From contig CAKSEY010000004.1 in assembly GCA_934448295.1 (NCBI GenBank), positions 62,001-126,000 of the forward strand: 64,000 bases of DNA, given 5' to 3'. Positions within the stretch are counted from its first letter, which is position 1. Every line of letters starts with the position of its first letter. A model generated the notes under the pieces. That model did not search any database, had not been told where the DNA came from, and worked only from the letters and a program-made list of their open reading frames with translations. Source of the DNA: an uncultured Oscillospiraceae bacterium (GTDB lineage: Bacteria > Bacillota > Clostridia > Oscillospirales > Ruminococcaceae). The position numbers and the translations under genes are program-made. Positions 23,316 through 31,412 of the stretch are shown piece after piece.

Positions 23316-26300
23316 TTAGATGATATCAGCGTGGTGAGCCTGGAGCGACTTAACGCCGAAGTGCTTGTTCTCCTTTATCGCCTTTATGCCCTCTGCGCTT
23401 GCCTTGGCAGCGGCCATTGTGGTGATATACGGAATACGGTGTTTGATGGCAGCTTTTCTGATGTAGCTGTCGTCAGTTACGCTGTCCTTTCCGGCGGGAG
23501 TGTTGATGATCAGCTGTATCTCGCCGTTTGCGATCTGGTCGGCGATGTTGGGTCTTCCCTCGTACATCTTGTAGATGTGCTCGGCGGGAATTCCTGCTTC
23601 CTTTATCATCTCGAAGCTCTTTCCGGTCGCGATTATCCTGAATCCAAGGTCGTTGAACGCCTTTGCGACTTCAACAAGCTCGGGCTTGTCGCGGTCGCAT
23701 ACGCTGAGCAGCACGGTTCCCTCCTGCGGGAGCTTTGTGCGGGTAGCCTCCTGTGCCTTGTAGTACGCCTCGCCGAAGGACGGAGAAATTCCGAGGACCT
23801 CGCCGGTGGAGCGCATCTCCGGGCCGAGAACAGGGTCTACCTCCGGGAACATATTGAACGGGAACACAGCTTCCTTTACGCCGTAGTGGTTTATCTTATG
23901 GTCGCGGAGCTCCGGAACGGGGCTGGGCTTTCCTGTCAGGGAGGAAGTGATAATCTGCGTAGCTATCTGCACCATGTTTATGCTGCAAACCTTGGATACC
24001 AGCGGAACAGTTCTTGAAGCGCGCGGGTTGGCTTCCAGGACATATACCGTGTCGTCCTCGATAGCGTACTGCATATTCATCAGACCGCATACGTTCATTT
24101 CAACGGCGATCTTCTTTGTATATTCCTTGATGGTTGCGACCTGCTTTTCGGTGAGGTTCTTGCTGGGGAGTATGCACGCGGAATCGCCGGAATGAACGCC
24201 CGCAAGCTCGATATGCTCCATAACGGCGGGAACGAAGCAGTTCTTGCCGTCGGAAATCGCGTCTGCCTCGCACTCTGTCGCGTGGTGCAGGAAGCGGTCG
24301 ATAAGGATAGGTCTGTCGGGGGTTACGCCGACTGCCGCAGCCATGTAGACCTTCATCATCTCGTCGTCGTGAACGATCTCCATTCCCCTGCCGCCGAGAA
24401 CGTAGGACGGACGAACCATTACCGGGTAGCCGATACGGTTTGCGATTTCAAGAGCCTCGTCAACGTTTACAGCCATTCCGGACTCGGGCATGGGAATACC
24501 GAGCTTCTCCATCATTGCGCGGAAGTGGTCCCTGTCCTCTGCGAGGTCGATGGTCTCGGGGCTGGTGCCGAGGATATTCACGCCGTTCTTCTTGAGGTCT
24601 CCCGCGAGATTGAGCGGGGTCTGACCGCCGAACTGCGCGATAACTCCGACCGGCTTCTCCTTCTCGTGAATACTGAGAACGTCCTCCAGTGTAAGCGGCT
24701 CAAAATACAGCTTGTCGGAGGTGTCGTAGTCGGTGGAAACGGTTTCGGGGTTGCAGTTTACGATAATGGACTCAAAGCCGAGCTTTTTCAGCGCGAGAGC
24801 CGCATGAACGCAGCAGTAGTCAAACTCGATACCCTGACCTATCCTGTTGGGACCGCCGCCGAGTATCATTATCTTAGGCCTGTCGGAAACGGGGCTTGTA
24901 TCCTTATCAAGATGATATGTGGAGTAATAGTATGCCGCGTTCTCCGTGCCGCTTACATGGATCCCCTCCCACGCCTCGCGGATACCATAGCTCTCGCGGG
25001 TCTTGCGGATTTCCTCCTCGGTGACGCCGAGGATCTGACTGAGGTATCTGTCGGAGAAGCCGTCCAGCTTTGCCTGACGGAGCGCAGGCTCTGAGGGAAC
25101 TGCGCCCTTGTTTGCGATGAGCGCGTTTTCCTCGTCGACCAGTTCCTTCATCTGCTGGAGGAACCAGTGCTTTATCTTTGTAAGGTTGTAGATCTCATCA
25201 ATGGTTGCGCCTTTGCGGAGTGCCTCGTAAATGATGAACTGGCGCTCGCTGGTAGGGAATCTGAGCTTGGCAAGAAGCTCATCCTTTGACAGCTTGTTGA
25301 AGTCCTTGGCGAAGCCCAGACCGTATCTTCCGGTTTCAAGGGAGCGGATAGCCTTCTGGAATGCTTCTTTATAGGTCTTGCCGATGGACATTACCTCGCC
25401 GACAGCCTTCATCTGCGTGCCGAGCTTGTCCTCGGCGCCCTTGAACTTCTCGAACGCCCAGCGCGCGAACTTGATAACAACATAATCGCCGCCGGGAACA
25501 TACTTGTCAAGAGTACCGTACTTTCCGCAGGGAATCTCGTCAAGTGTCAGACCGCAGGCGAGCATTGCGGAAACAAGCGCTATCGGGAATCCGGTAGCCT
25601 TGGAAGCAAGCGCGGAGGAGCGCGATGTTCTCGGGTTGATCTCGATAACCACGATACGGCCGGAAACAGGGTCGTGCGCGAACTGGCAGTTGCAGCCGCC
25701 GATAACCTCTATCGCCTTTACTATCCTGTAAGAATATTCCTGGAGCTTCTTCTGAACGTCCTCGCTGATGGTGAGCATGGGCGCAGAGCAGAAGGAATCG
25801 CCGGTGTGAACGCCGATGGGGTCGATGTTCTCAATGAAGCAGACGGTGATAACGTTATCGTTGGCGTCGCGAACGACTTCGAGCTCCAGTTCCTCCCAGC
25901 CGCTTATGCACTCCTCAACGAGCACCTGTCCCACAAGGCTTGCCTGAAGTCCGCGGGCGCAGACTACCTTCAGCTCGTCAACGTTATATACCATGCCGCC
26001 GCCTGCGCCGCCCATAGTGTACGCCGGGCGCAGAACAACAGGATATTTGAGCTGTTCAGCTATCTTCACAGCTTCGTCAACAGAATATGCGACCTCGCTT
26101 CTCGGCATTTCGATACCGAGCTTCTGCATGGTGTGCTTGAACTCGATCCTGTCCTCACCGCGCTCGATAGCGTCCACCTGCACGCCGATGACCTTTACGT
26201 TGTACTTCTCTAGTACTCCGGCTTCGCTCAGCTCGGAGCAGAGGTTCAGACCGGACTGTCCGCCGAGATTCGGAAGCAGCGCGTCAGGGCGCTCCTTTTC

Positions 26301-26534
26301 GATGATCTGGGTCAGACGGTCAACGTTCAGCGGCTCGATGTAGGTGATGTCGGCTACGTCAGGGTCGGTCATGATGGTGGCGGGGTTTGAGTTCACGAGA
26401 ACTATCTGATATCCGAGCTTGCGCAGCGCCTTGCACGCCTGTGTTCCCGAATAGTCGAACTCGCACGCCTGTCCTATAATGATAGGACCGGAACCGATAA
26501 TAAGTATTTTGTTGATATCCTGCTTCTTTGGCAT
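23316..26534 (-). CDS. carB: carbamoyl-phosphate synthase large subunit
   Basis: A 1072-residue enzyme making carbamoyl phosphate from bicarbonate, ammonia (from CarA glutamine hydrolysis) and two ATP, for pyrimidines and arginine. The two homologous halves are clear: IIGSGPIIIGQACEFDYSGTQACKALRKLG at the start and ILGGGPNRIGQGIEFDYCCVHAALALKKLGFE in the middle, each with an ATP-grasp domain (PAYTMGGAGGG; PSYVLGGRGMEIV). The C-terminal MGS-like allosteric domain (about 930-1072) is complete. It stands alone: carA is not beside it, and no PyrR-type leader is seen. Confidence 0.98.
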   Translation of the reverse strand: MPKKQDINKILIIGSGPIIIGQACEFDYSGTQACKALRKLGYQIVLVNSNPATIMTDPDVADITYIEPLNVDRLTQIIEKERPDALLPNLGGQSGLNLCSELSEAGVLEKYNVKVIGVQVDAIERGEDRIEFKHTMQKLGIEMPRSEVAYSVDEAVKIAEQLKYPVVLRPAYTMGGAGGGMVYNVDELKVVCARGLQASLVGQVLVEECISGWEELELEVVRDANDNVITVCFIENIDPIGVHTGDSFCSAPMLTISEDVQKKLQEYSYRIVKAIEVIGGCNCQFAHDPVSGRIVVIEINPRTSRSSALASKATGFPIALVSAMLACGLTLDEIPCGKYGTLDKYVPGGDYVVIKFARWAFEKFKGAEDKLGTQMKAVGEVMSIGKTYKEAFQKAIRSLETGRYGLGFAKDFNKLSKDELLAKLRFPTSERQFIIYEALRKGATIDEIYNLTKIKHWFLQQMKELVDEENALIANKGAVPSEPALRQAKLDGFSDRYLSQILGVTEEEIRKTRESYGIREAWEGIHVSGTENAAYYYSTYHLDKDTSPVSDRPKIMILGGGPNRIGQGIEFDYCCVHAALALKKLGFESIIVNCNPETVSTDYDTSDKLYFEPLTLEDVLSIHEKEKPVGVIAQFGGQTPLNLAGDLKKNGVNILGTSPETIDLAEDRDHFRAMMEKLGIPMPESGMAVNVDEALEIANRIGYPVMVRPSYVLGGRGMEIVHDDEMMKVYMAAAVGVTPDRPILIDRFLHHATECEADAISDGKNCFVPAVMEHIELAGVHSGDSACILPSKNLTEKQVATIKEYTKKIAVEMNVCGLMNMQYAIEDDTVYVLEANPRASRTVPLVSKVCSINMVQIATQIITSSLTGKPSPVPELRDHKINHYGVKEAVFPFNMFPEVDPVLGPEMRSTGEVLGISPSFGEAYYKAQEATRTKLPQEGTVLLSVCDRDKPELVEVAKAFNDLGFRIIATGKSFEMIKEAGIPAEHIYKMYEGRPNIADQIANGEIQLIINTPAGKDSVTDDSYIRKAAIKHRIPYITTMAAAKASAEGIKAIKENKHFGVKSLQAHHADII

Positions 26535-26594
26535 TTTTTTACTCCCTTATCCGTTTTTTTCTTTTCTGCAACCGTTACAGAATATATCTACTAT

Positions 26595-26623
26595 ATCATA
26601 TCACAAAAGCTGTCGGATTTCAA
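26595..26623 (-). promoter_or_regulatory. sigma-A promoter of carB
   Basis: Minus strand TTGAAA (26623-26618), 17 bases, TATGAT (26600-26595); the leader is only about 55 bases. Confidence 0.7.
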
Positions 26624-26673
26624 TACGGTTTTATATTTTTTTATATTTTATGACGAATTTGTTTTTCGGGCTG

Positions 26674-26702
26674 TTGATTTTTAAAACGCAGCGTGCTATA
26701 AT
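26674..26702 (+). promoter_or_regulatory. sigma-A promoter of the CBM2-GH5 gene
   Basis: TTGATT (26674-26679), 17 bases, TATAAT (26697-26702), 36 bases before the start codon. Confidence 0.7.
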
Positions 26703-26738
26703 TATAGTATCGAAATTATGCCCAGAAAGGAAAATCCT

Positions 26739-28568
26739 ATGAAAAACAAGCTAAAGGGAATACTCGCGGCAGTGCTGTGCGCTTCCCTGCTGTGCGGGTG
26801 CGCAGCGGACGAAAGACCTGTCAGCGTTCCGCAGACCTCCGAGATGGAAAGCGCCGTTTCCACGCAGGAGCAAACAATGCCGCAGGCTGGCGGTAACTCC
26901 GCCGAAGCGCCGGAAACCGAGCCTCAAACCCAACCTGAGACCGAACCCGAAAGCGCGTCCGGTCAGGTCAGCGGCGAACCGGAAGAAACGGTAACATCCG
27001 CCCCGGCTGACCCCAGCGAGCCCGCCGAATCCACGGAACCGCAGCAGACTTCCGCCCAGGAACCCGCGCCGAACGACAGTCAGGTCGCCCCGGCAGAAAC
27101 GGCTCAGTCCACGGCGAAAACCACGGCTTCTGCCGCTGCGGCTGAAACCAGCGCTCCAGCCGAAACAACGGCGGCTACCGTAAAAACAACCGCAGCGACA
27201 ACTTCCAAACCAAAGGAAACCAAGGATTTCACCGTCAACTGGAAGCTGAATTCCACCTGGGAGGAGGGCGGAAAGCAGTGCGGCGGTTACGAGGTCGAGA
27301 TAACAAACAACAGCAAGAACGCGGTCGGAAGCTGGACGCTAAAGGTGAACGTTCCTGCCGGGTTTGAGCTGAAAGCCTCCTGGAACGGGGTTTTCACGAT
27401 CAGCGGAAAGACCCTGACCGTCAAGAATGAGAGCTACAACGGCGAGATAGCTCCCGGGGGAACGGCGGGCTTCGGCTTCAACTACGCTTCCGACAGCGGA
27501 TTCACTCCGTCCGGGGCGACCGTGAACGGCTCGGCTGCTTCTGATTCGGCAGGCTCTCCCGGCAGCTCCGGCGGGAACAACACTCCTGCGGAAACCACAC
27601 CCGCTTCTTCGATTTCCACCGTCCCCCCTGCCCCGGAGGATCCTACCGGAACAACCCCGGTCGCGGCGCACGGTCAGCTTTCCGTCAAGGGAACACAGCT
27701 TGTCGACAAGAACGGCAAGGGTTATCAGCTCTGCGGAATGAGCACGCACGGAATCACATGGTTCCCGGATTTCATAAACGAAAACGCGTTCAGAACGCTC
27801 CGGGACGACTGGAACACGAACGTTGTAAGGCTTGCCATGTACGTTGACGAATGGGGCAACGGTCAGTGCTACATGAAGAACAAGGACGGAAGCCGACAGC
27901 TTCTTGAAAAGGGCGTTGACATCTGCATAAAGCTGGGAATGTATGTGATAATCGACTGGCACGTCCTGAATCCCGGCGACCCCACCGCCTACACGGACGA
28001 GGCGATAGAGTTCTTCAAGGATATGTCGAAGAAGTACGCGGACTACCCCAACATCATCTATGAAATCGTGAACGAGCCTAACGGGAACGCAGACTGGTCG
28101 GGCTGCATAAAGCCATATGCCGAAAAGGTCATTCCGGTTATCCGCAAGAACGACAAGGACGCGGTCATAATCGTAGGCACACCGACATGGAGCCAGGATA
28201 TCGACAAGGCGCTGGCAGACCCGCTGAAATACGACAACATAATGTACGCGCTGCATTTCTATGCGGCTACCCACACCGACTGGCTCAGGGAACGCGCCGA
28301 AAAGTGCATAAACGGCGGACTTCCGGTATTTGTTTCGGAGTTCGGCTGCTGCGACGCCTCCGGAAACGGCGCGAACGACTTTAACCAGTCCGAAAAGTGG
28401 CTGAAGCTCCTCGACAAGTACGGGGTAAGCTACTGCAACTGGAACCTCGCAAACAAGAACGAATCTTCGTCATGCTTCAAGGAATCCGCAAAGGCGGACG
28501 GAAACTGGAAGGACGGCGACTATTCCGAGGGCGGAGCCTGGATACGAAAGTGGTTCAGAAATCACTGA
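26739..28568 (+). CDS. lipoprotein endoglucanase: CBM2-like module plus GH5
   Basis: About 609 residues. A signal peptide with lipobox LCGC (Cys21) suggests anchoring to the outer face of the membrane. Residues 25-162 are a Pro/Thr/Ser/Glu-rich linker. Residues 164-262 form a carbohydrate-binding module resembling CBM2 (YEVEITNNSKNAVGSWTLKV, SWNGVF, GFGFNY). A second linker runs 264-308. The GH5 barrel (310-605) has the acid/base Glu446 in YEIVNEPNG and nucleophile Glu534 in VSEFGCCD; the overall look is GH5 subfamily 2, a cellulase group. ATG 26739 is chosen over 26718 because of the AAAGGA site and signal peptide. No dockerin, so it is not cellulosomal. Confidence 0.93.
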   Translation: MKNKLKGILAAVLCASLLCGCAADERPVSVPQTSEMESAVSTQEQTMPQAGGNSAEAPETEPQTQPETEPESASGQVSGEPEETVTSAPADPSEPAESTEPQQTSAQEPAPNDSQVAPAETAQSTAKTTASAAAAETSAPAETTAATVKTTAATTSKPKETKDFTVNWKLNSTWEEGGKQCGGYEVEITNNSKNAVGSWTLKVNVPAGFELKASWNGVFTISGKTLTVKNESYNGEIAPGGTAGFGFNYASDSGFTPSGATVNGSAASDSAGSPGSSGGNNTPAETTPASSISTVPPAPEDPTGTTPVAAHGQLSVKGTQLVDKNGKGYQLCGMSTHGITWFPDFINENAFRTLRDDWNTNVVRLAMYVDEWGNGQCYMKNKDGSRQLLEKGVDICIKLGMYVIIDWHVLNPGDPTAYTDEAIEFFKDMSKKYADYPNIIYEIVNEPNGNADWSGCIKPYAEKVIPVIRKNDKDAVIIVGTPTWSQDIDKALADPLKYDNIMYALHFYAATHTDWLRERAEKCINGGLPVFVSEFGCCDASGNGANDFNQSEKWLKLLDKYGVSYCNWNLANKNESSSCFKESAKADGNWKDGDYSEGGAWIRKWFRNH

Positions 28569-28576
28569 TATAGAAT

Positions 28577-28608
28577 ACGGCGGCTCAATTACTGAACCGC
28601 CGTTTTTC
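28577..28608 (+). terminator. terminator after the CBM2-GH5 gene
   Basis: ACGGCGG (28577-28583) pairs with CCGCCGT (28597-28603), followed by TTTTC. Confidence 0.8.
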
Positions 28609-28680
28609 TGTTAATTACGCCAATCAGGTGCTCCCTGTCGAGTTTCAGCCTGGTAACGGAACTGAACATCATTACTCCGG

Positions 28681-29241
28681 TTATTCTTCGCAGTACTCTG
28701 CGATATAGGGCAGATTCCGGAACTTCTCGCCGCAGTCCAGCCCGTAGCCTATCACAAAATAATCCGGGATAGTGAACAGGGTACGGTCAGCGCTGAAATC
28801 TACCACTCTCCGGGAGGGCTTGTCCAGAAGGGTCACGACCTCCAGCGAAAGCGGGTTTCTCTTTCTGAGAAGCTCCACCACCGCCGCAAGAGTCCTGCCG
28901 GTGTCGATAATGTCCTCGACTATCACCACATGATAGCCGCTGATGTCCTGGGTGATATCCTTGGTTATAGTGACATTGCCGCAGGATTCGGTGCCCTCAT
29001 AATAGCTCTTGGAGCACATGAACGCTACCTCGCAGGGTATCGTTACCGCGCGGCAGAAGTCAGCCATGAATATGAAGGCTCCGTTAAGTATGCTGACAAG
29101 AAGCAGAGGCTTGCCCGCATAATCCCTGCTGACCTCGGCGCCGACCTCGGCTATCCGGGACTTTATTTCCTCCTCGCCTATCAGAACGCGCTTTATGTGC
29201 TTTTCCATTTCCTTATCCAAAATGTACTTCCTCCCATGCAC
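28681..29241 (-). CDS. hpt: hypoxanthine phosphoribosyltransferase
   Basis: A 186-residue type I phosphoribosyltransferase salvaging hypoxanthine (and guanine) with PRPP. The PRPP loop is VVIVEDIIDTGRTL; LVSILNGAFIFMADF and SYYEGTES form the flexible loop; DYFVIGYGLDCGEKFRNLPYI is the conserved C-terminal segment. Length is normal. It is transcribed alone, divergently from tcdA. A long inverted repeat overlaps its -35 box. Confidence 0.96.
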   Translation of the reverse strand: MHGRKYILDKEMEKHIKRVLIGEEEIKSRIAEVGAEVSRDYAGKPLLLVSILNGAFIFMADFCRAVTIPCEVAFMCSKSYYEGTESCGNVTITKDITQDISGYHVVIVEDIIDTGRTLAAVVELLRKRNPLSLEVVTLLDKPSRRVVDFSADRTLFTIPDYFVIGYGLDCGEKFRNLPYIAEYCEE

Positions 29242-29301
29242 CGCTCCTGCGGCGCTGTATTTTCAGAATGAACCCTCATTCCGGTTATGACTGATTCTTT
29301 T

Positions 29302-29330
29302 ATTATAGCTTAACGGGACGCATATTTCAA
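29302..29330 (-). promoter_or_regulatory. sigma-A promoter of hpt
   Basis: Minus strand TTGAAA (29330-29325), 17 bases, TATAAT (29307-29302). Confidence 0.75.
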
Positions 29331-29361
29331 CCCTTTTAAAGAAATTTCGTCAAATATGCGT
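29318..29361. repeat. inverted repeat between the hpt and tcdA promoters
   Basis: ACGCATATTT (29318-29327) and AAATATGCGT (29352-29361) are perfect 10-bp arms 24 bases apart. The left arm overlaps the hpt -35 box and the right arm lies 20 bases before the tcdA -35 box, so it could be a pair of half-sites for a regulator of one or both genes. Confidence 0.45.
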
Positions 29362-29381
29362 AATTTTTTTGGTTTTATCTA

Positions 29382-29410
29382 TTGACATTGATGTATCTAA
29401 AAGGTATAAT
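29382..29410 (+). promoter_or_regulatory. consensus sigma-A promoter of tcdA-GH26
   Basis: TTGACA (29382-29387), 17 bases, TATAAT (29405-29410): both boxes perfect. The leader is about 120 bases and contains the short copy of the hairpin repeat. Confidence 0.8.
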
Positions 29411-29430
29411 ATATCAGAATGATAGGTTTT

Positions 29431-29492
29431 CTGTCTGCCGATAAACCGCCGTCATGTGGGTTCCTGGGATCCGGCGGTTTCCCGGCAGGCTG
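29431..29492. repeat. interspersed hairpin repeat, internally deleted copy 3 (62 bp)
   Basis: Aligned to the reverse complement of copy 1: CTGTCTGCCGATAAACCGCC matches its left end, GGGTTCCTGGGATC matches the segment after the inner stem, and CCCGGCAGGCTG its right end. The inner hairpin is missing. The remaining arms AAACCGCCG and CGGCGGTTT pair perfectly. It lies in the 5-prime leader of tcdA. Confidence 0.65.
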
Positions 29493-29537
29493 AATTTTGA
29501 CTTTTCATAAATCCTGATTTTATAAAGGAGCTAAAAA

Positions 29538-30305
29538 ATGCTTAATCAGTTTTCAAGGACAGAGTTGATTTTCGGCAGGGAGGCTATGGAGAAGCTCGCC
29601 GCCTCCCGCGTTGCCATATTCGGAATCGGCGGAGTGGGCGGCTTCACCGCCGAGGCGCTCGCAAGAAGCGGAGTCGGCACCCTTGACCTCATCGACGACG
29701 ACAGGGTGTGCCTTACCAACATCAACCGCCAGATCTTCGCCACGAGAAAGACGGTCGGGAAGCTCAAGATAGATGTTGCAAAAGAACGGCTGATCGACAT
29801 CAATCCCGACATGACCGTCAACACCTACAAGACGTTCTATATGCCTGAGACCGCAGACCAGTTCGACTTCTCCCAATACGACTATGTTGTGGACGCCATC
29901 GACACAGTGACCGGAAAAATAGAGCTAGTGATGAACGCGGACAAATGCCATACTCCGATAATATGCTCTATGGGCGCGGGAAACAAGGTAGACCCCACCC
30001 GGTTCGAGGTCGCGGATATTTACAGCACCTCCGTCTGCCCGCTTGCCCGGGTAATGAGATACGAGCTGAAGAAGCGCGGTATAAGGAAGCTGAAAGTTGT
30101 ATACTCAAAGGAAAAGCCGATAACCCCGGTGGACGATATGGCGATAAGCTGCAAGCAGCACTGCATATGCCCTCCCGGGACGGCGCGCAAGTGCACCCAG
30201 AGGAATCAGGTTCCCGGAAGCAACGCGTTCGTTCCGTCCGTTGTAGGGCTGATCATCGCCGGGGAGGTCATCAAGGACATAACAGGATTCAGAGGGGTGA
30301 AGTAA
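29538..30305 (+). CDS. tcdA: tRNA threonylcarbamoyladenosine dehydratase TcdA (E1/ThiF fold)
   Basis: A 255-residue E1-like ATP-dependent enzyme that cyclises t6A37 of ANN-decoding tRNAs to the ct6A form. The start QFSRTELIFGREAMEKL is the TcdA signature; the nucleotide site is IFGIGGVGGFTAEALARSG with LIDDDRVCLTNINRQIFA; DAIDTVTGKIELV and the C-terminal VPGSNAFVPSVVGLIIAGEVIKDI complete the family. AAAGGAG precedes the ATG. Its stop codon overlaps the start of the GH26 gene (TAATG). Confidence 0.93.
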   Translation: MLNQFSRTELIFGREAMEKLAASRVAIFGIGGVGGFTAEALARSGVGTLDLIDDDRVCLTNINRQIFATRKTVGKLKIDVAKERLIDINPDMTVNTYKTFYMPETADQFDFSQYDYVVDAIDTVTGKIELVMNADKCHTPIICSMGAGNKVDPTRFEVADIYSTSVCPLARVMRYELKKRGIRKLKVVYSKEKPITPVDDMAISCKQHCICPPGTARKCTQRNQVPGSNAFVPSVVGLIIAGEVIKDITGFRGVK

Positions 30306-31270
30306 TGAGAGCAGTTGACCCAAACGCACAGCCGGAGGTTCAGCGCGTGCTGGACTACCTCGCGGAAATACGCGGGAAGAAGCTTATTCTCGGGCAGCAC
30401 ACCCAGACTATGGCGCAGGAGGAGCTTTCCTGCATAAAGAAGATCACCGGGCAGCTCCCGGCGCTATGCGGGTTTGAGCTGCTGGGCTACTCGCCGAATA
30501 TCCGCCCGGAGCTTTCCGGCGAGGACTGCATGACCGAGGTCGAAGAAGCCCGCGGAACGCTCCGCAGGGCATGGGAGTGGGCAAGGCTCGGCGGACTTAT
30601 CACGTTCACCTGGCACTGGTTCTCCCCTCTCGGCGGAAGGGACAAGTCCTTCTTTTCGGTGAACACGGATTTCAGCGCGGCAAAGGCGGCTCAGCCAGGC
30701 ACAGCGGAAAACCTCGCGTTCCTGAACGACTTAGATTACATGGCGGGACTGCTCCGGCCGTTCTGCGACGAGCACATTCCTATCCTCTGGCGGCCTTTCC
30801 ATGAATCCGAGGGCGACTGGTTCTGGTGGAGCCGCGACGGCGCGGAAGCCTGCCGGAAGCTTTACGCGATAATGTTCGACCGCTTTGTGAACAGGCACCA
30901 ACTGCACAATCTCATTTGGGTGCACAATTCCCCGAAGCCGGAGAACTACCCCGGCGACAGCATGGCTGACGTTATCTCCCGGGATCTCTACCCGCCGGAG
31001 CACCAGCACACAGACCTCTCGCGGGAATACACCGAACTAAGGCAGGTGACCGCAGCGGACAAGCTGTGCGCAGTCGCGGAAATCGGCACTATCCCTGACG
31101 TTCCTGCGCTGACTGAGCACAAAATACCCTGGTGCTGGTTCATGACCTGGTCGAAGGACTTCACCTGCACCGAGAAATTCACCAGCTTTGACGAGCTTCG
31201 CCGCGCGTATAGCTGCGTGAACGCAGTAACTTTGGAGCGGCTTCCAAAGCTGTACGAATGTAAGCTATAA
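30305..31270 (+). CDS. GH26 beta-mannanase, apparently cytoplasmic
   Basis: About 321 residues, a GH26 (beta/alpha)8 glycoside hydrolase: KKLILGQHTQ at strand 1, TWHWFSPLGG, the acid/base Glu167 in WRPFHESEGDWFWW, and nucleophile Glu259 in AVAEIGTIPD, with WCWFMTW near the end. Specificity for beta-1,4-mannan or short manno-oligosaccharides is inferred from the family. No signal peptide, binding module or linker, so it probably acts inside the cell on imported oligomers. The ATG overlaps the tcdA stop. A neighbouring AraC gene converges on it. Confidence 0.88.
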   Translation: MRAVDPNAQPEVQRVLDYLAEIRGKKLILGQHTQTMAQEELSCIKKITGQLPALCGFELLGYSPNIRPELSGEDCMTEVEEARGTLRRAWEWARLGGLITFTWHWFSPLGGRDKSFFSVNTDFSAAKAAQPGTAENLAFLNDLDYMAGLLRPFCDEHIPILWRPFHESEGDWFWWSRDGAEACRKLYAIMFDRFVNRHQLHNLIWVHNSPKPENYPGDSMADVISRDLYPPEHQHTDLSREYTELRQVTAADKLCAVAEIGTIPDVPALTEHKIPWCWFMTWSKDFTCTEKFTSFDELRRAYSCVNAVTLERLPKLYECKL

Positions 31271-31299
31271 AATAATTTCCCGAAGTGTAAACTGCGGGA

Positions 31300-31405
31300 C
31301 AGGCTGTCGATAAACATTCAGATTCTAGGAAGCGGCATTTCGGCTAGGCTTTATGTCTGCCGAATATACCGCTGACGACGAAGACGAGCGTTTATCGGCA
31401 GCCTG
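31300..31405. repeat. 106-bp interspersed hairpin repeat, copy 2
   Basis: Terminal arms CAGGCTGTCGATAAAC (31300-31315) and GTTTATCGGCAGCCTG (31390-31405) pair over 16 bases with one mismatch. An inner imperfect stem begins AGCGGCATTTCGGC and closes GCCGAATATACCGCT around the conserved TAGGCTTTATGTCT. Same total length as copy 1. It lies between the converging GH26 and AraC genes. Confidence 0.75.
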
Positions 31406-31412
31406 ATTTTGT

